In this document: one piece after another, positions 1 to 6,281 of the stretch
How positions within the stretch are numbered: the first letter of the stretch is position 1
Layout of the letters: each line of letters begins with the position of its first letter
Origin: an uncultured Oscillospiraceae bacterium
Lineage (GTDB): Bacteria > Bacillota > Clostridia > Oscillospirales > Acutalibacteraceae
Direction: 5' to 3'
Length of the DNA stretch: 37,070 nt
NCBI GenBank assembly: GCA_910588935.1
Contig: CAJUSM010000002.1
Location: 1 to 37,070, forward strand
Notes under the pieces: generated by a model
What the model was told of the DNA's origin: nothing
The model's input: the letters and a program-made list of their open reading frames with translations, nothing else
Database searches by the model: none
Translations under genes and position numbers: made by a program

Positions 1-49
1 CCCCGCCAACCATGGTAATTGTCGGCGTAGGGTTCGCCTGGCTCTCTTT

Positions 50-125
<76 letters not shown>

Positions 126-156
126 ACATTTGGGTTGCAACCCTCAGTGCTTAATT

Positions 157-185
157 ATAATAACACATCTTTCTGAATTTTGCAA
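157..185 (-). promoter_or_regulatory. Probable promoter of tRNA-Ala
   Basis: On the minus strand TTGCAA (180-185) lies exactly 17 bp upstream of TATTAT (157-162). The -10 box sits about 32 nt before the first tRNA base, fitting a short processed 5' leader. TATAAT at 154-159 is an overlapping alternative -10. Confidence 0.6.
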
Positions 186-193
186 CCCCTTTT

Positions 194-219
194 TTCAAAA
201 AAATTCAAATTTTTTTGAA
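194..219. terminator. AT-rich palindrome after the purF-like gene, possible weak terminator
   Basis: Two 12-bp arms (TTCAAAAAAATT and its complement) separated by CA form a near-perfect palindrome of almost pure A/T, 26 bases past the purF-like stop codon. Runs of seven T lie inside the arms, so it could work in either direction, but there is no GC-rich stem. Confidence 0.35.
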
Positions 220-244
220 ATATCTTTCTCTTGAACTGCGCCCC

Positions 245-1663
245 CTATACTTTGCCATCCCAACAATAAGTGCATAGCCTGCATTTGTCAATACCCACAG
301 ACCTTACCATATCGTCTAAGCGATGGTAGCGTAACGAGGTGAAATTCAGCTTCTTTCCAATAATGTCCACCATTGTTTTGTATTCTTCGGTTTCAGGATT
401 TGCATACTGCGCCAGGTTTTCCGGATTGCTTGTGCCTTCTAGCTCTTTGATAACCCGCCGGGAAATCAAGTCGTCTTGAGACGCGGACCGGGAGAAATTT
501 AGATATTTGCAGCTAAAGAGAGGAGGAGGGCAGGCAGGACGGACATGGACCTCTCTGGCTCCGCTGCGGTAAAGAAAATCGGTGGTTTCCCTCAGCTGGG
601 TACCCCGAACAATGGAATCGTCAATCAGCAGCAGGCTGCGGCCGTCAATTAGGCCATGCACAGGGATCAGCTTCATATGGGCGATAAGATTTCGCTGGCT
701 TTGAATGGTAGGCATGAAAGAACGGGGCCATGTGGGCGTATACTTAATAAACGGACGGGAAAATGGAATGCCTGAGGCGTTCGCATAGCCTACCGCGTGG
801 GCTGTGCCAGAATCAGGCACGCCAGCTACATTATCTGGCGCGGCGCTGGATGAAAAATTATCTCTGCCAGCTAGAAGCGCCCCACAGTTGTACCGCATTT
901 CCTCTACGCTCACCCCTTCATAAGAGGAGGAGGGATAGCCGTAATATACCCAGAGAAAAGTGCAAATTTTCATCTCTTTCCCTGGGGTGACCAGGGTTTT
1001 TAGCCCTTCAGGAGTTACTGCCGCTATTTCACCGGGCCCAAGCTCCCGATCCATTGTATAGCCCAAGTTTAGGTAGGCAAAGCTCTCAAAGGAGACGCAA
1101 TAGCCCCCCGGCTTTTTGCCAATAGAAACCGGAGTTCTGCCCAGTTTGTCCCGGGCAGCCAGTATACCCCGAGAGGTGAGAAGGAGTAAGGTCATTGAGC
1201 CCTGAATGGTCTCCTGAGCGTGCTGAATGCCTTCAATAAGATTTCCCTTTTGGTTAATTAAGGCGGCCACTAATTCGGTAGCGTTAATGTCTCCGCCGCT
1301 CATCTCCAAAAAATGGGAGTGGCCAGAAGAAAAAAGGTCGTTTACAATCTCCTCGGTATTATTGATCTTGCCCACGGTAACAATAGCGTAAGCCCCATGA
1401 TGAGAGCGCACAATGAGAGGCTGAGGCTCATAATCAGAAATACTGCCAATGCCCAGCTGCCCCTGCATTTCAGATACATCTTTGTCGAACTTGGTGCGGA
1501 ACGGGGCGTTCTCAATGTTGTGAATAGCCCGGTCGAAGCCCTTGTCCTTGTCATACACGGCCATACCGGCCCGGCGCGTACCCAAATGAGAGTGGTAGTC
1601 CGTGCCAAAGAAGAGGTCAAAAACGCAGTCTTCCTTAGCTGCTACGCCGAAAAATCCGCCCAT
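245..1663 (-). CDS. PurF-like amidophosphoribosyltransferase lacking the N-terminal Cys nucleophile
   Basis: The 472-residue protein has the two-domain PurF plan: an N-terminal Ntn-type class II glutamine amidotransferase domain (about 1-230, with HSHLGTRRAGMAVYD) and a C-terminal phosphoribosyltransferase domain with the PRPP loop LLLIDDSIVRGTQL at about 342-355. In genuine PurF the residue after Met (or after a propeptide) is Cys, which attacks glutamine. Here the protein starts MGGFFGV, so that Cys is Gly. The start is fixed by AGGG eight bases upstream. The known family reaction is PRPP plus glutamine to 5-phosphoribosylamine; without the Cys only an ammonia-dependent reaction, or a non-catalytic or regulatory role, would be expected (inference). 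I recall other anaerobes carrying the same MGGFFG variant, so this is probably a conserved subfamily and not a fresh mutation. It is followed convergently by nothing and lies upstream of the tRNA on the same strand. Confidence 0.88.
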   Translation of the reverse strand: MGGFFGVAAKEDCVFDLFFGTDYHSHLGTRRAGMAVYDKDKGFDRAIHNIENAPFRTKFDKDVSEMQGQLGIGSISDYEPQPLIVRSHHGAYAIVTVGKINNTEEIVNDLFSSGHSHFLEMSGGDINATELVAALINQKGNLIEGIQHAQETIQGSMTLLLLTSRGILAARDKLGRTPVSIGKKPGGYCVSFESFAYLNLGYTMDRELGPGEIAAVTPEGLKTLVTPGKEMKICTFLWVYYGYPSSSYEGVSVEEMRYNCGALLAGRDNFSSSAAPDNVAGVPDSGTAHAVGYANASGIPFSRPFIKYTPTWPRSFMPTIQSQRNLIAHMKLIPVHGLIDGRSLLLIDDSIVRGTQLRETTDFLYRSGAREVHVRPACPPPLFSCKYLNFSRSASQDDLISRRVIKELEGTSNPENLAQYANPETEEYKTMVDIIGKKLNFTSLRYHRLDDMVRSVGIDKCRLCTYCWDGKV

Positions 1664-1707
1664 AAATAAAACCCTGCCTTCCTTGCGTAGAATTCTTTAT
1701 TAAATTA

Positions 1708-1739
1708 AGTATAGCACAGGTGAGGCGTAGATGCTATAC
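1708..1739 (-). promoter_or_regulatory. Promoter of the purF-like gene inside an inverted repeat
   Basis: On the minus strand an extended -10 (TG-C-TATACT, core 1708-1713) stands about 45 bp before the start codon, without a good -35 box. The perfect arms GTATAGCA/TGCTATAC (1709-1716 and 1732-1739, 15 bp apart) overlap the -10, which suggests an operator for an unidentified regulator. Confidence 0.45.
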
Positions 1740-1755
1740 AAAATATTTTATTTAT

Positions 1756-1791
1756 AAAAAATGCCCAAATGCGCAATATGCGCACTTGGGC
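1756..1791 (-). terminator. Terminator of the LolA-like secreted-protein gene
   Basis: On the minus strand GCCCAAGTGCGCA, loop TAT, then TGCGCATTTGGGC is followed by ATTTTTT: a 13-bp hairpin with one G-T pair and a T tract, 25 bases past the stop codon. A close relative of this hairpin lies at 3824-3860 behind the decayed second copy of the same gene. Confidence 0.85.
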
Positions 1792-1815
1792 TCTTTGTAA
1801 ACGTTGAAGCAAAGC

Positions 1816-2883
1816 TTATGCTTGGTCAAACATCTCCTGAATGGCGCTGGCGGTAACAGAGGGAGAGTCAACTTGGAACTCGCTGGTGGTCAGGGTTTCC
1901 GAGAGCTCCCCATCTGCGCTGTAGCCCTCCAGCTGGAGCAAAACGCCGGTTTCATTATCCACCCATAGGGTAAAGTCGGTGGTATGCAGCTTTTCAGAGT
2001 AGTCTCCGGATAGGGTGCCTTGGATAACAGAGCAGGAGCGGTCAAACAGGGTTTCTTGCCGGGCAATTTCCCAGGCGGAGAAATCTCTCAGGTAGCCAAT
2101 GGTCAACTCTTGGGGCTCTAGGCTTGCACGAGAGAAGCCCAACGCATTGGGGCTTTGCCGGTAATAATAGGTGTTGATGCCATCGCTGTCTGTCTGAACT
2201 CGGGAAGAAGGCTTCACCAAAGCGACAAAGTCAAGATTTTTTCTTTCCTCCGCATCCTCATTAGAGGTATGAATAATCTCCTTTTCCGGCATGCTCCTTT
2301 TCCCGGAATCATCGTAGGTAATTATGGCCTCCTGATAGGTTTTTCCATCGTAATAGGAGACCATTTCGTGTTCTGGGAGGGCCTCGCCGCTCCTCGCATT
2401 GTTGCCGCCATAGTCTGTCATGCGTTCAAAGGACTGGTTGTCCACCCCGTCAACGCAGTACTCCACTTCGTAATCCACGCCGCTATAAAACTGCGTTATA
2501 CGGAATTTGCCTTGAAGAACACCATAGAAATCCATGGTGTTAAGCATACGGTCATAGATGAAATCCTGGGTTATCTCGGCTTCCCCCTGTAGCGAAATTA
2601 CCGCTTCAGGCACAGTTCGAAGGTCTTCATCTGTGAAACCGTTGGTATAGAAGAGCGATTCCGCAGAGGAGAAGTCCAGAGAGGGAGCGTCCCCGTTTTC
2701 GGCTAAAGCGCTTTCTTGTTTTTGGTCCGATTCTTTCTTTTGCCGGATGATTTCATCACGCTGCTCTCTGGGCAGGTCTTTCAGTTCTGGGGCGCTGAAA
2801 TTACCTGATGCAGAAAACCATACGGATCCCAATATGCAGATGGCTACGCTTGCGCAGGTTAGAGCAACTAACTTTTTTTTCAT
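1816..2883 (-). CDS. Secreted protein with LolA/RseB-like C-terminal features (duplicated gene, intact copy)
   Basis: 355 residues starting at the ATG at 2881-2883, chosen because AAAGGGTG lies seven bases upstream. A longer in-frame start at 2922 falls inside a hairpin and has no ribosome binding site. Residues 1-25 (MKKKLVALTCASVAICILG...) form a signal peptide or signal anchor. The C-terminal third contains DFTLWVDNETGVLLQLEGY followed by ETLTTSEFQVDSP. This strand pattern (Trp-x-Asp, Thr-Gly-x-x-x-x-x-Glu, Phe-x-Val-Asp) is typical of LolA/RseB-type half-barrels that cradle lipid or envelope ligands; that match is weak and by eye. It is second in an operon behind the small secreted protein at 2941-3480, with a strong hairpin between. 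The last ~50 codons recur as a broken copy at 3881-4025. No catalytic motif is visible. Confidence 0.8.
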   Translation of the reverse strand: MKKKLVALTCASVAICILGSVWFSASGNFSAPELKDLPREQRDEIIRQKKESDQKQESALAENGDAPSLDFSSAESLFYTNGFTDEDLRTVPEAVISLQGEAEITQDFIYDRMLNTMDFYGVLQGKFRITQFYSGVDYEVEYCVDGVDNQSFERMTDYGGNNARSGEALPEHEMVSYYDGKTYQEAIITYDDSGKRSMPEKEIIHTSNEDAEERKNLDFVALVKPSSRVQTDSDGINTYYYRQSPNALGFSRASLEPQELTIGYLRDFSAWEIARQETLFDRSCSVIQGTLSGDYSEKLHTTDFTLWVDNETGVLLQLEGYSADGELSETLTTSEFQVDSPSVTASAIQEMFDQA

Positions 2884-2899
2884 GATTAACACCCTTTCT

Positions 2900-2928
2900 C
2901 GGGATGTGCATAAATTATGCACATCCCG
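2900..2928 (-). promoter_or_regulatory. Intergenic hairpin between two secreted-protein genes
   Basis: A perfect 13-bp stem (CGGGATGTGCATA and its complement, 3-base loop) fills most of the 57-base gap between the stop at 2941 and the start at 2883. No T tract follows on the minus strand; instead the downstream ribosome binding site comes directly after. It therefore looks like an mRNA-stabilising or processing element that sets the ratio of the two proteins, not a terminator. Confidence 0.6.
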
Positions 2929-2940
2929 ATCTCTTATTCT

Positions 2941-3480
2941 TTAGTATGTCACCTTAATAGCGTCAGCCCCTAAGTAAGTTGTGTTATTAGTGGAAGATGT
3001 GACAGCAAACAGGTTGCTGGTTACTCCTGTCGCATAACCTACATAATTCCAGCCATAGCTCGCTCTATTCTGATCCAAGCGTCCGAACGTAGAGCCAGAA
3101 AGTGTGGACAATGTCTCATACTTTGCTTTTGGATCGGTAAAACTTACGTCCCAAAGATAGGCATACAAGGTTATGGATTTGGAGGGGATGTTGCATCTCC
3201 AACAATAGCGACTGCCGTAATTCCCATCGATGGGAGTTGAGAGGGTAGACCGACCTTTACGTGCATCTCCATTGTAGTAATTTCCACTTTCAACATAGCT
3301 CATGTTAAACCATCCGTAGGACTCACCATCCTTTTTAGGATTTGTAACTCCACTGTTGGGCAGAGCATCGTTATCCATGATTCTCTCTGCGGCGCTGGCA
3401 GGAATTATGAGCGCTGAAAGGGCGAAGGCCAAACAAAAGAGTGCACAGAGCGTTTTTCTTGCTGTTGTTCCTTTTTTCAT
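2941..3480 (-). CDS. Small secreted protein, possibly golvesin/CBM-like fold
   Basis: 179 residues from the ATG at 3478-3480 (GGAG ten bases upstream; the TTG nine bases earlier would sit on top of that site). A clear signal peptide ends near Ala-Ser-Ala (about residue 30). The mature part is rich in Tyr, Trp, Ser, Asn and Gly and ends YLGADAIKVTY. The arrangement of a Trp-x-x-Val-Gly strand, a Val-rich strand and a final GADAIKV recalls golvesin-type jelly-roll domains attached to surface proteins, but this is a weak visual match and function is unknown. It is first in the two-gene operon driven by the promoter at 3612-3640. The first ~22 codons have a decayed copy at 5680-5745. Confidence 0.78.
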   Translation of the reverse strand: MKKGTTARKTLCALFCLAFALSALIIPASAAERIMDNDALPNSGVTNPKKDGESYGWFNMSYVESGNYYNGDARKGRSTLSTPIDGNYGSRYCWRCNIPSKSITLYAYLWDVSFTDPKAKYETLSTLSGSTFGRLDQNRASYGWNYVGYATGVTSNLFAVTSSTNNTTYLGADAIKVTY

Positions 3481-3560
3481 TCTTAACAATCTCCATAGGT
3501 TTTAACTTGCGGATTTTTTGCATATAAAGAGGTGAAAAAGCAAAAAACGAAATATAGAAG

Positions 3561-3569
3561 CTAGTACAT
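3561..3569 (-). other. Two-codon start-stop ORF (Met-Tyr-stop) in the leader, copy 1
   Basis: ATG TAC TAG on the minus strand is preceded by GAAGGATGTGATACCA, a purine-rich stretch at ribosome-binding distance. The same three codons and the GTGATACCA before them are kept at 5828-5836 in the second copy. It may be a minimal leader ORF, or just a conserved regulatory sequence. Confidence 0.3.
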
Positions 3570-3611
3570 TGGTATCACATCCTTCGTTTTATAAAATTAT
3601 CCTTTGCTGTC

Positions 3612-3640
3612 ATTATAAGTCAAATAAAATGATTTGTCAA
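3612..3640 (-). promoter_or_regulatory. Consensus sigma-A promoter, copy 1
   Basis: On the minus strand TTGACA (3635-3640), exactly 17 bp, then TATAAT (3612-3617): both hexamers perfect. The upstream flank is very A/T-rich, UP-element-like. It leaves a leader of about 125 nt before the gene starting at 3480. Confidence 0.9.
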
Positions 3641-3823
3641 TTGCTTTTAGGAATCATTTTTAATTTAATTACACAAATCAATTTAATTACAATTTAGAAA
3701 TATAAATAGTAGTAACTCAAAAGCTCTGGAGGGCTATACCGGCTTATTAAATGAATTGATATTTCCTCAATGTCAATTAATTTATAGCTGAAAGCTTTTC
3801 TTTGGTTTTCTTCATTGACTGAA

Positions 3824-3860
3824 AAGAGCCTAAGTGCGCAATATGCGCACTTAGGCTCTT
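3824..3860. terminator. Hairpin behind the decayed LolA-like copy
   Basis: A perfect 17-bp stem (AAGAGCCTAAGTGCGCA, loop ATA) lies just past the stub's stop codon, in the same relative position as the terminator at 1763-1791 and sharing its TGCGCA-rich core. On the minus strand only TTTTC follows, so termination may be weaker. Confidence 0.7.
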
Positions 3861-3880
3861 CGAAAGCGTTGAAGCAGGGT

Positions 3881-4025
3881 CTATGCCTTGCCGATCATCT
3901 CTTGAATGGCGCGGGCAGTTACAAAGGAAGAATTTACTTGGAACTTGTTGGCGGCAGGGGGAGGCCAAAAGCTCTCTGGTCCGTGCTATATCCCCCAGTT
4001 GGGGAAAACACTGGGTATGGAGAAA
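3881..4025 (-). pseudogene. 3' stub of a second copy of the LolA-like secreted-protein gene
   Basis: The minus strand translates near its end to KFQVNSSFVTARAIQEM followed by IGKA and stop, matching EFQVDSPSVTASAIQEM plus FDQA at the end of the gene at 1816-2883. Nucleotide similarity continues upstream through the CAACTGGGGG and ACCCAGTGTTTTCC stretches to about 4025, with one-base gaps that break the frame. No start, signal peptide or first two thirds remain. The next gene upstream stops at 4037, so the remnant begins almost at that boundary. Confidence 0.8.
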
Positions 4026-4036
4026 GCTTCTTTGTG

Positions 4037-4942
4037 TCAGTCCACGATTTCTGCATATTGATCCATCTCGGCAAGAGCGATTTCCAACTCCTCTGGGGAG
4101 AGAAAGCCGTTTTGCATACTGCCCCTTAAGTTTTCCTCTATCATCTTCCGTCTCACATTGTCATCAGCGGGGCAAGTAAGATTTGCCTCTTCTGCCATTG
4201 TCTGGAACGTATCCCATTCCAAGGTTTCGTTGTTTATTTCATCGTTTACAGGGGTACCGGGTTCATCTGTGTCCTTGTATGCAATATAGGGAACGCTGTT
4301 TTCGGGGCGAACCATATGGAGCAGCTTTTTCTGACTGACAAAAACCGGGTTCACAGCGGCCTCATCAGAAAGAGGCATAGCGGTTTCCTCAGGCTCATAA
4401 ACAGCCTGACGGCCGCTTGTAATGTAGTAATAATCTCCGGCGGTATTACAGCCGCCGCCCATACCGCTTTTTTGAAGGAAAAGGAGATACTCTTTCCCCT
4501 CTTCCAGCAAGGGGGCTTCCTCGTAAATCACATAAGAGTTGTTAGGATCGCCCTCCATTCGGACGGTAATGACACTTTGGGATGCCTTGCCTCGGACAAT
4601 TGTTTCCAGTTGAACTGTGTAATCTGTAAAAACCCGCTCCCCGCTTTCCCCAACTCCCTGAACGCGGAAGGAGGGGGAAATCTCTGTCACCTTACCCAGC
4701 GCGACCAGCGAGGAAATCTCCAAAAGCTCTTCTTGGCTATAAACGGGGGAGTAGTAAGAGATGACAGTGTACTCGATATCCTTTTCCGGCTCTGGCACAG
4801 CCTCGGAAACAGTGGAGAGAGGCTCCTGGGGCTGAGAAGAGGCTGAAAAAGATGGAAACAAAGCCTTCGCCCCAAATCCAGCGCACAAAACCAGGGCTAA
4901 GGCAGCTGTGGCGCCAATCCCTTTGATAAGACCAGATTTCAT
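4037..4942 (-). CDS. Secreted or membrane-anchored protein of unknown function, paired with the matrixin
   Basis: 301 residues. The start at 4940-4942 is supported by AAGGAGGG seven bases upstream; the upstream protease reading frame stops 12 bases before. Residues about 8-28 (GATAALALVLCAGFGAKALF) form a hydrophobic signal sequence. The central part (about 70-170) has a repeating beta pattern: VALGKVTEI, TDYTVQLETIVRGKA, VITVRMEG, then L-EEGKEYLLFLQ. This is the kind of domain I associate with secreted proteins next to metalloproteases in Firmicutes, but I cannot name a family with confidence. The C-terminal 60 residues are acidic. It likely shares a transcript with the broken protease from the promoter at 5878-5906. 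Confidence 0.75.
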   Translation of the reverse strand: MKSGLIKGIGATAALALVLCAGFGAKALFPSFSASSQPQEPLSTVSEAVPEPEKDIEYTVISYYSPVYSQEELLEISSLVALGKVTEISPSFRVQGVGESGERVFTDYTVQLETIVRGKASQSVITVRMEGDPNNSYVIYEEAPLLEEGKEYLLFLQKSGMGGGCNTAGDYYYITSGRQAVYEPEETAMPLSDEAAVNPVFVSQKKLLHMVRPENSVPYIAYKDTDEPGTPVNDEINNETLEWDTFQTMAEEANLTCPADDNVRRKMIEENLRGSMQNGFLSPEELEIALAEMDQYAEIVD

Positions 4943-4954
4943 CGTAAACCCTCC

Positions 4955-5513
4955 TTAATATTTTTGCCCGATAGAGTAGATGTCGTTGTTCGTAAGGGTA
5001 CGTTTGAGGATTCCTTGGGGATATACGTTCATTACAGAATCGTACTCACAGTGATCGAATCCTAAAACGTGTCCCGCTTCATGTATAAACACAGTCCATA
5101 CATCGTATGTGTTCGCTGCCGCTCCGTTGGATAATCCGGCATTTGGATTTAGAGAAATTGAGGCCTTTGTTACCTTTCCAGATGTGGTCTTAGTCACGTG
5201 AGAGGCACCAGGTACATCATACCTTTCGTAGTCCTATTTTGTTTTCGTCAGGTTTTTCCGCATTTAAGCGTACCCAAAAGTCGGTGCTGCTGTGTGCGGT
5301 AAGGGAGCGCTGCAGGCTATATGAGCTGCATTCCTTGTTCCATTGCCAAAAGGCTTCGTTAAAATGGCTCAGGGTAGTGCTATCAAACTCTTTGTATGGA
5401 TACATAGTCAGTGTTCCCTCTACATACTATAAATGATAACCATGTGCCTGTGCGGGAACAGATAATAGCGATACCATCATCATAATCACAACAACCATAG
5501 ATACCATACACAT
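4955..5513 (-). pseudogene. Matrixin-type (metzincin) zinc metalloprotease, broken
   Basis: The 3' part (4955-5197 and just upstream) encodes HEAGHVLGFDH, the HExxHxxGxxH zinc site of metzincins, followed nine residues later by SVMNVY, a Met-turn. The 5' part starts at an ATG at 5511-5513 and gives a signal-peptide-like stretch (VVVIMMMVSLLSVPAQA). Two lesions lie between: an in-frame TAG after GYHL (about 5430), and a frameshift near 5221-5226, where the frame ending DENKIG must slip by one base to continue DYERYDVPGASH. The charged N-terminus expected of a signal peptide appears only in another frame upstream, so a third lesion is possible. A protease of this class would cleave extracellular proteins; as it stands no full-length product is expected. 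A sequencing error would need two or three independent mistakes. Confidence 0.8.
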
Positions 5514-5679
5514 ACCTGGGCTCTTGTTTTTACCTTTCGTTTCGAAATACCTTCCTTTTTTGATTTATTGCAAATAATTTAGTAATACAATTGTTACAAG
5601 AAAGAGAGGTGAAACCCTTTCTTTGGATATTTCTCCTACATTGCATCACAATTTATTTGTCATATCAATGGCTTTTTAC

Positions 5680-5745
5680 TAAAAAAGGCGAAGCTCAAAC
5701 AGAAGAGAAAGCAGAGCAGTTTTTACATAGCTATTTTCTCTTTAT
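5680..5745 (-). pseudogene. 5' stub of a second copy of the small secreted-protein gene
   Basis: The minus strand at this position aligns with the signal-peptide codons of the gene at 2941-3480: AAAAACTGCTCTGC against AAAAACGCTCTGTGC, CTGTTTGAGCTTCGCC against TTGTTTGGCCTTCGCC. The start codon position is ATA instead of ATG, and in-frame continuity is lost. It sits immediately downstream of the copied promoter/leader block, exactly where the intact gene sits in copy 1. Confidence 0.65.
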
Positions 5746-5827
5746 ACTTAAACAATCCTAATGAGCTTTAATATGCGGATTTTTTGCATATAAAGAGAAG
5801 AAAAAGAAAAAGGGGGAAATAAAGAAA

Positions 5828-5836
5828 CTAGTACAT
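5828..5836 (-). other. Two-codon start-stop ORF (Met-Tyr-stop) in the leader, copy 2
   Basis: ATG TAC TAG on the minus strand preceded by GAGAGGTGTGATACCA. It keeps both the codons and the purine-rich element seen at 3561-3569, although bases around it differ between copies. Confidence 0.3.
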
Positions 5837-5877
5837 TGGTATCACACCTCTCGTTTAATTAATTATCCTTTATTGTT

Positions 5878-5906
5878 ATTATAAGAGGAATTCAAGAATT
5901 TGTCAA
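5878..5906 (-). promoter_or_regulatory. Consensus sigma-A promoter, copy 2
   Basis: Minus-strand TTGACA (5901-5906), 17 bp spacer, TATAAT (5878-5883). Both hexamers remain perfect although the spacer has diverged from copy 1, so the promoter may still be under selection for the 4037-4942 gene. Confidence 0.88.
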
Positions 5907-6186
5907 TTGTTTCTGCAAAATATTTTTAAATTAATTATATAAATTAATTTGATTACAATTTAGAAATATGTGTTATAGTCCACTTGAAAATCCAGAATGC
6001 TATGCCTACTCGCTAAAGGAATCAATATTTCTTCAATATCAATTAATTTGTAGCGGAAAGCTCTTACCGCCTAACCTATGGACGGTTGCCCAAAACCGCC
6101 GCGCTAAAAAAGAATGCACAGAAAACCCCGTTTCGCTCCTCAAGAATCAAACAAAATGCAGAAAATGCAAGAAAATAAAAATCGGC

Positions 6187-6215
6187 TTGCATTTTTTTCT
6201 TCAATATATTAGAAT
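6187..6215 (+). promoter_or_regulatory. Promoter of the aminotransferase gene
   Basis: TTGCAT (6187-6192), 17-bp T-rich spacer, TAGAAT (6210-6215), about 65 bp before the chosen start codon. Confidence 0.65.
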
Positions 6216-6281
6216 ATACAGAGTTTGACTTGTGAAAATGAGCAGAGAGATTTAGAACTAATTCATAGGAGATGGAGCCAG

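Larger units (their letters stand above)
3481..3796. repeat. Direct repeat, copy 1: promoter/leader block of the secreted-protein operon
   Basis: This 316-bp block corresponds collinearly to 5746-6062 (317 bp), with interspersed substitutions and tiny indels. Shared landmarks are GCGGATTTTTTGCATATAAA, the CTAGTACATTGGTATCACA stretch, the promoter, CAATTTAGAAATAT and CAATTAATTT near the far end. It is the upstream region of a minus-strand operon, so the duplicated unit included promoter, leader and downstream genes. Confidence 0.85.
5746..6062. repeat. Direct repeat, copy 2: promoter/leader block
   Basis: Collinear with 3481-3796 over 317 bp. The strongest identity is around the promoter, the ATGTACTAG box, GCGGATTTTTTGCATATAAAG and CAATTTAGAAATAT. 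Here it feeds the stub at 5680-5745 and then the broken protease and the 4037-4942 gene. Confidence 0.85.

Noticed and set aside
1..49. Possible start of a minus-strand gene (ATG GTT GGC GGG)
   Set aside because: Only a few codons are in the window and no ribosome binding site precedes the ATG.
5215..5230. Programmed frameshifting in the matrixin gene
   Set aside because: There is no slippery heptamer or downstream stimulatory stem at the break, and an in-frame stop lies upstream as well.
5425..5435. Recoding of the TAG in the matrixin gene (for example as pyrrolysine)
   Set aside because: A frame break also exists downstream and no pyrrolysine machinery or insertion element is visible; decay is simpler.
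5968..6228. An 86-codon frame on the plus strand in the duplicated leader region
   Set aside because: It begins inside the repeat block, has no ribosome binding site and no counterpart in copy 1.
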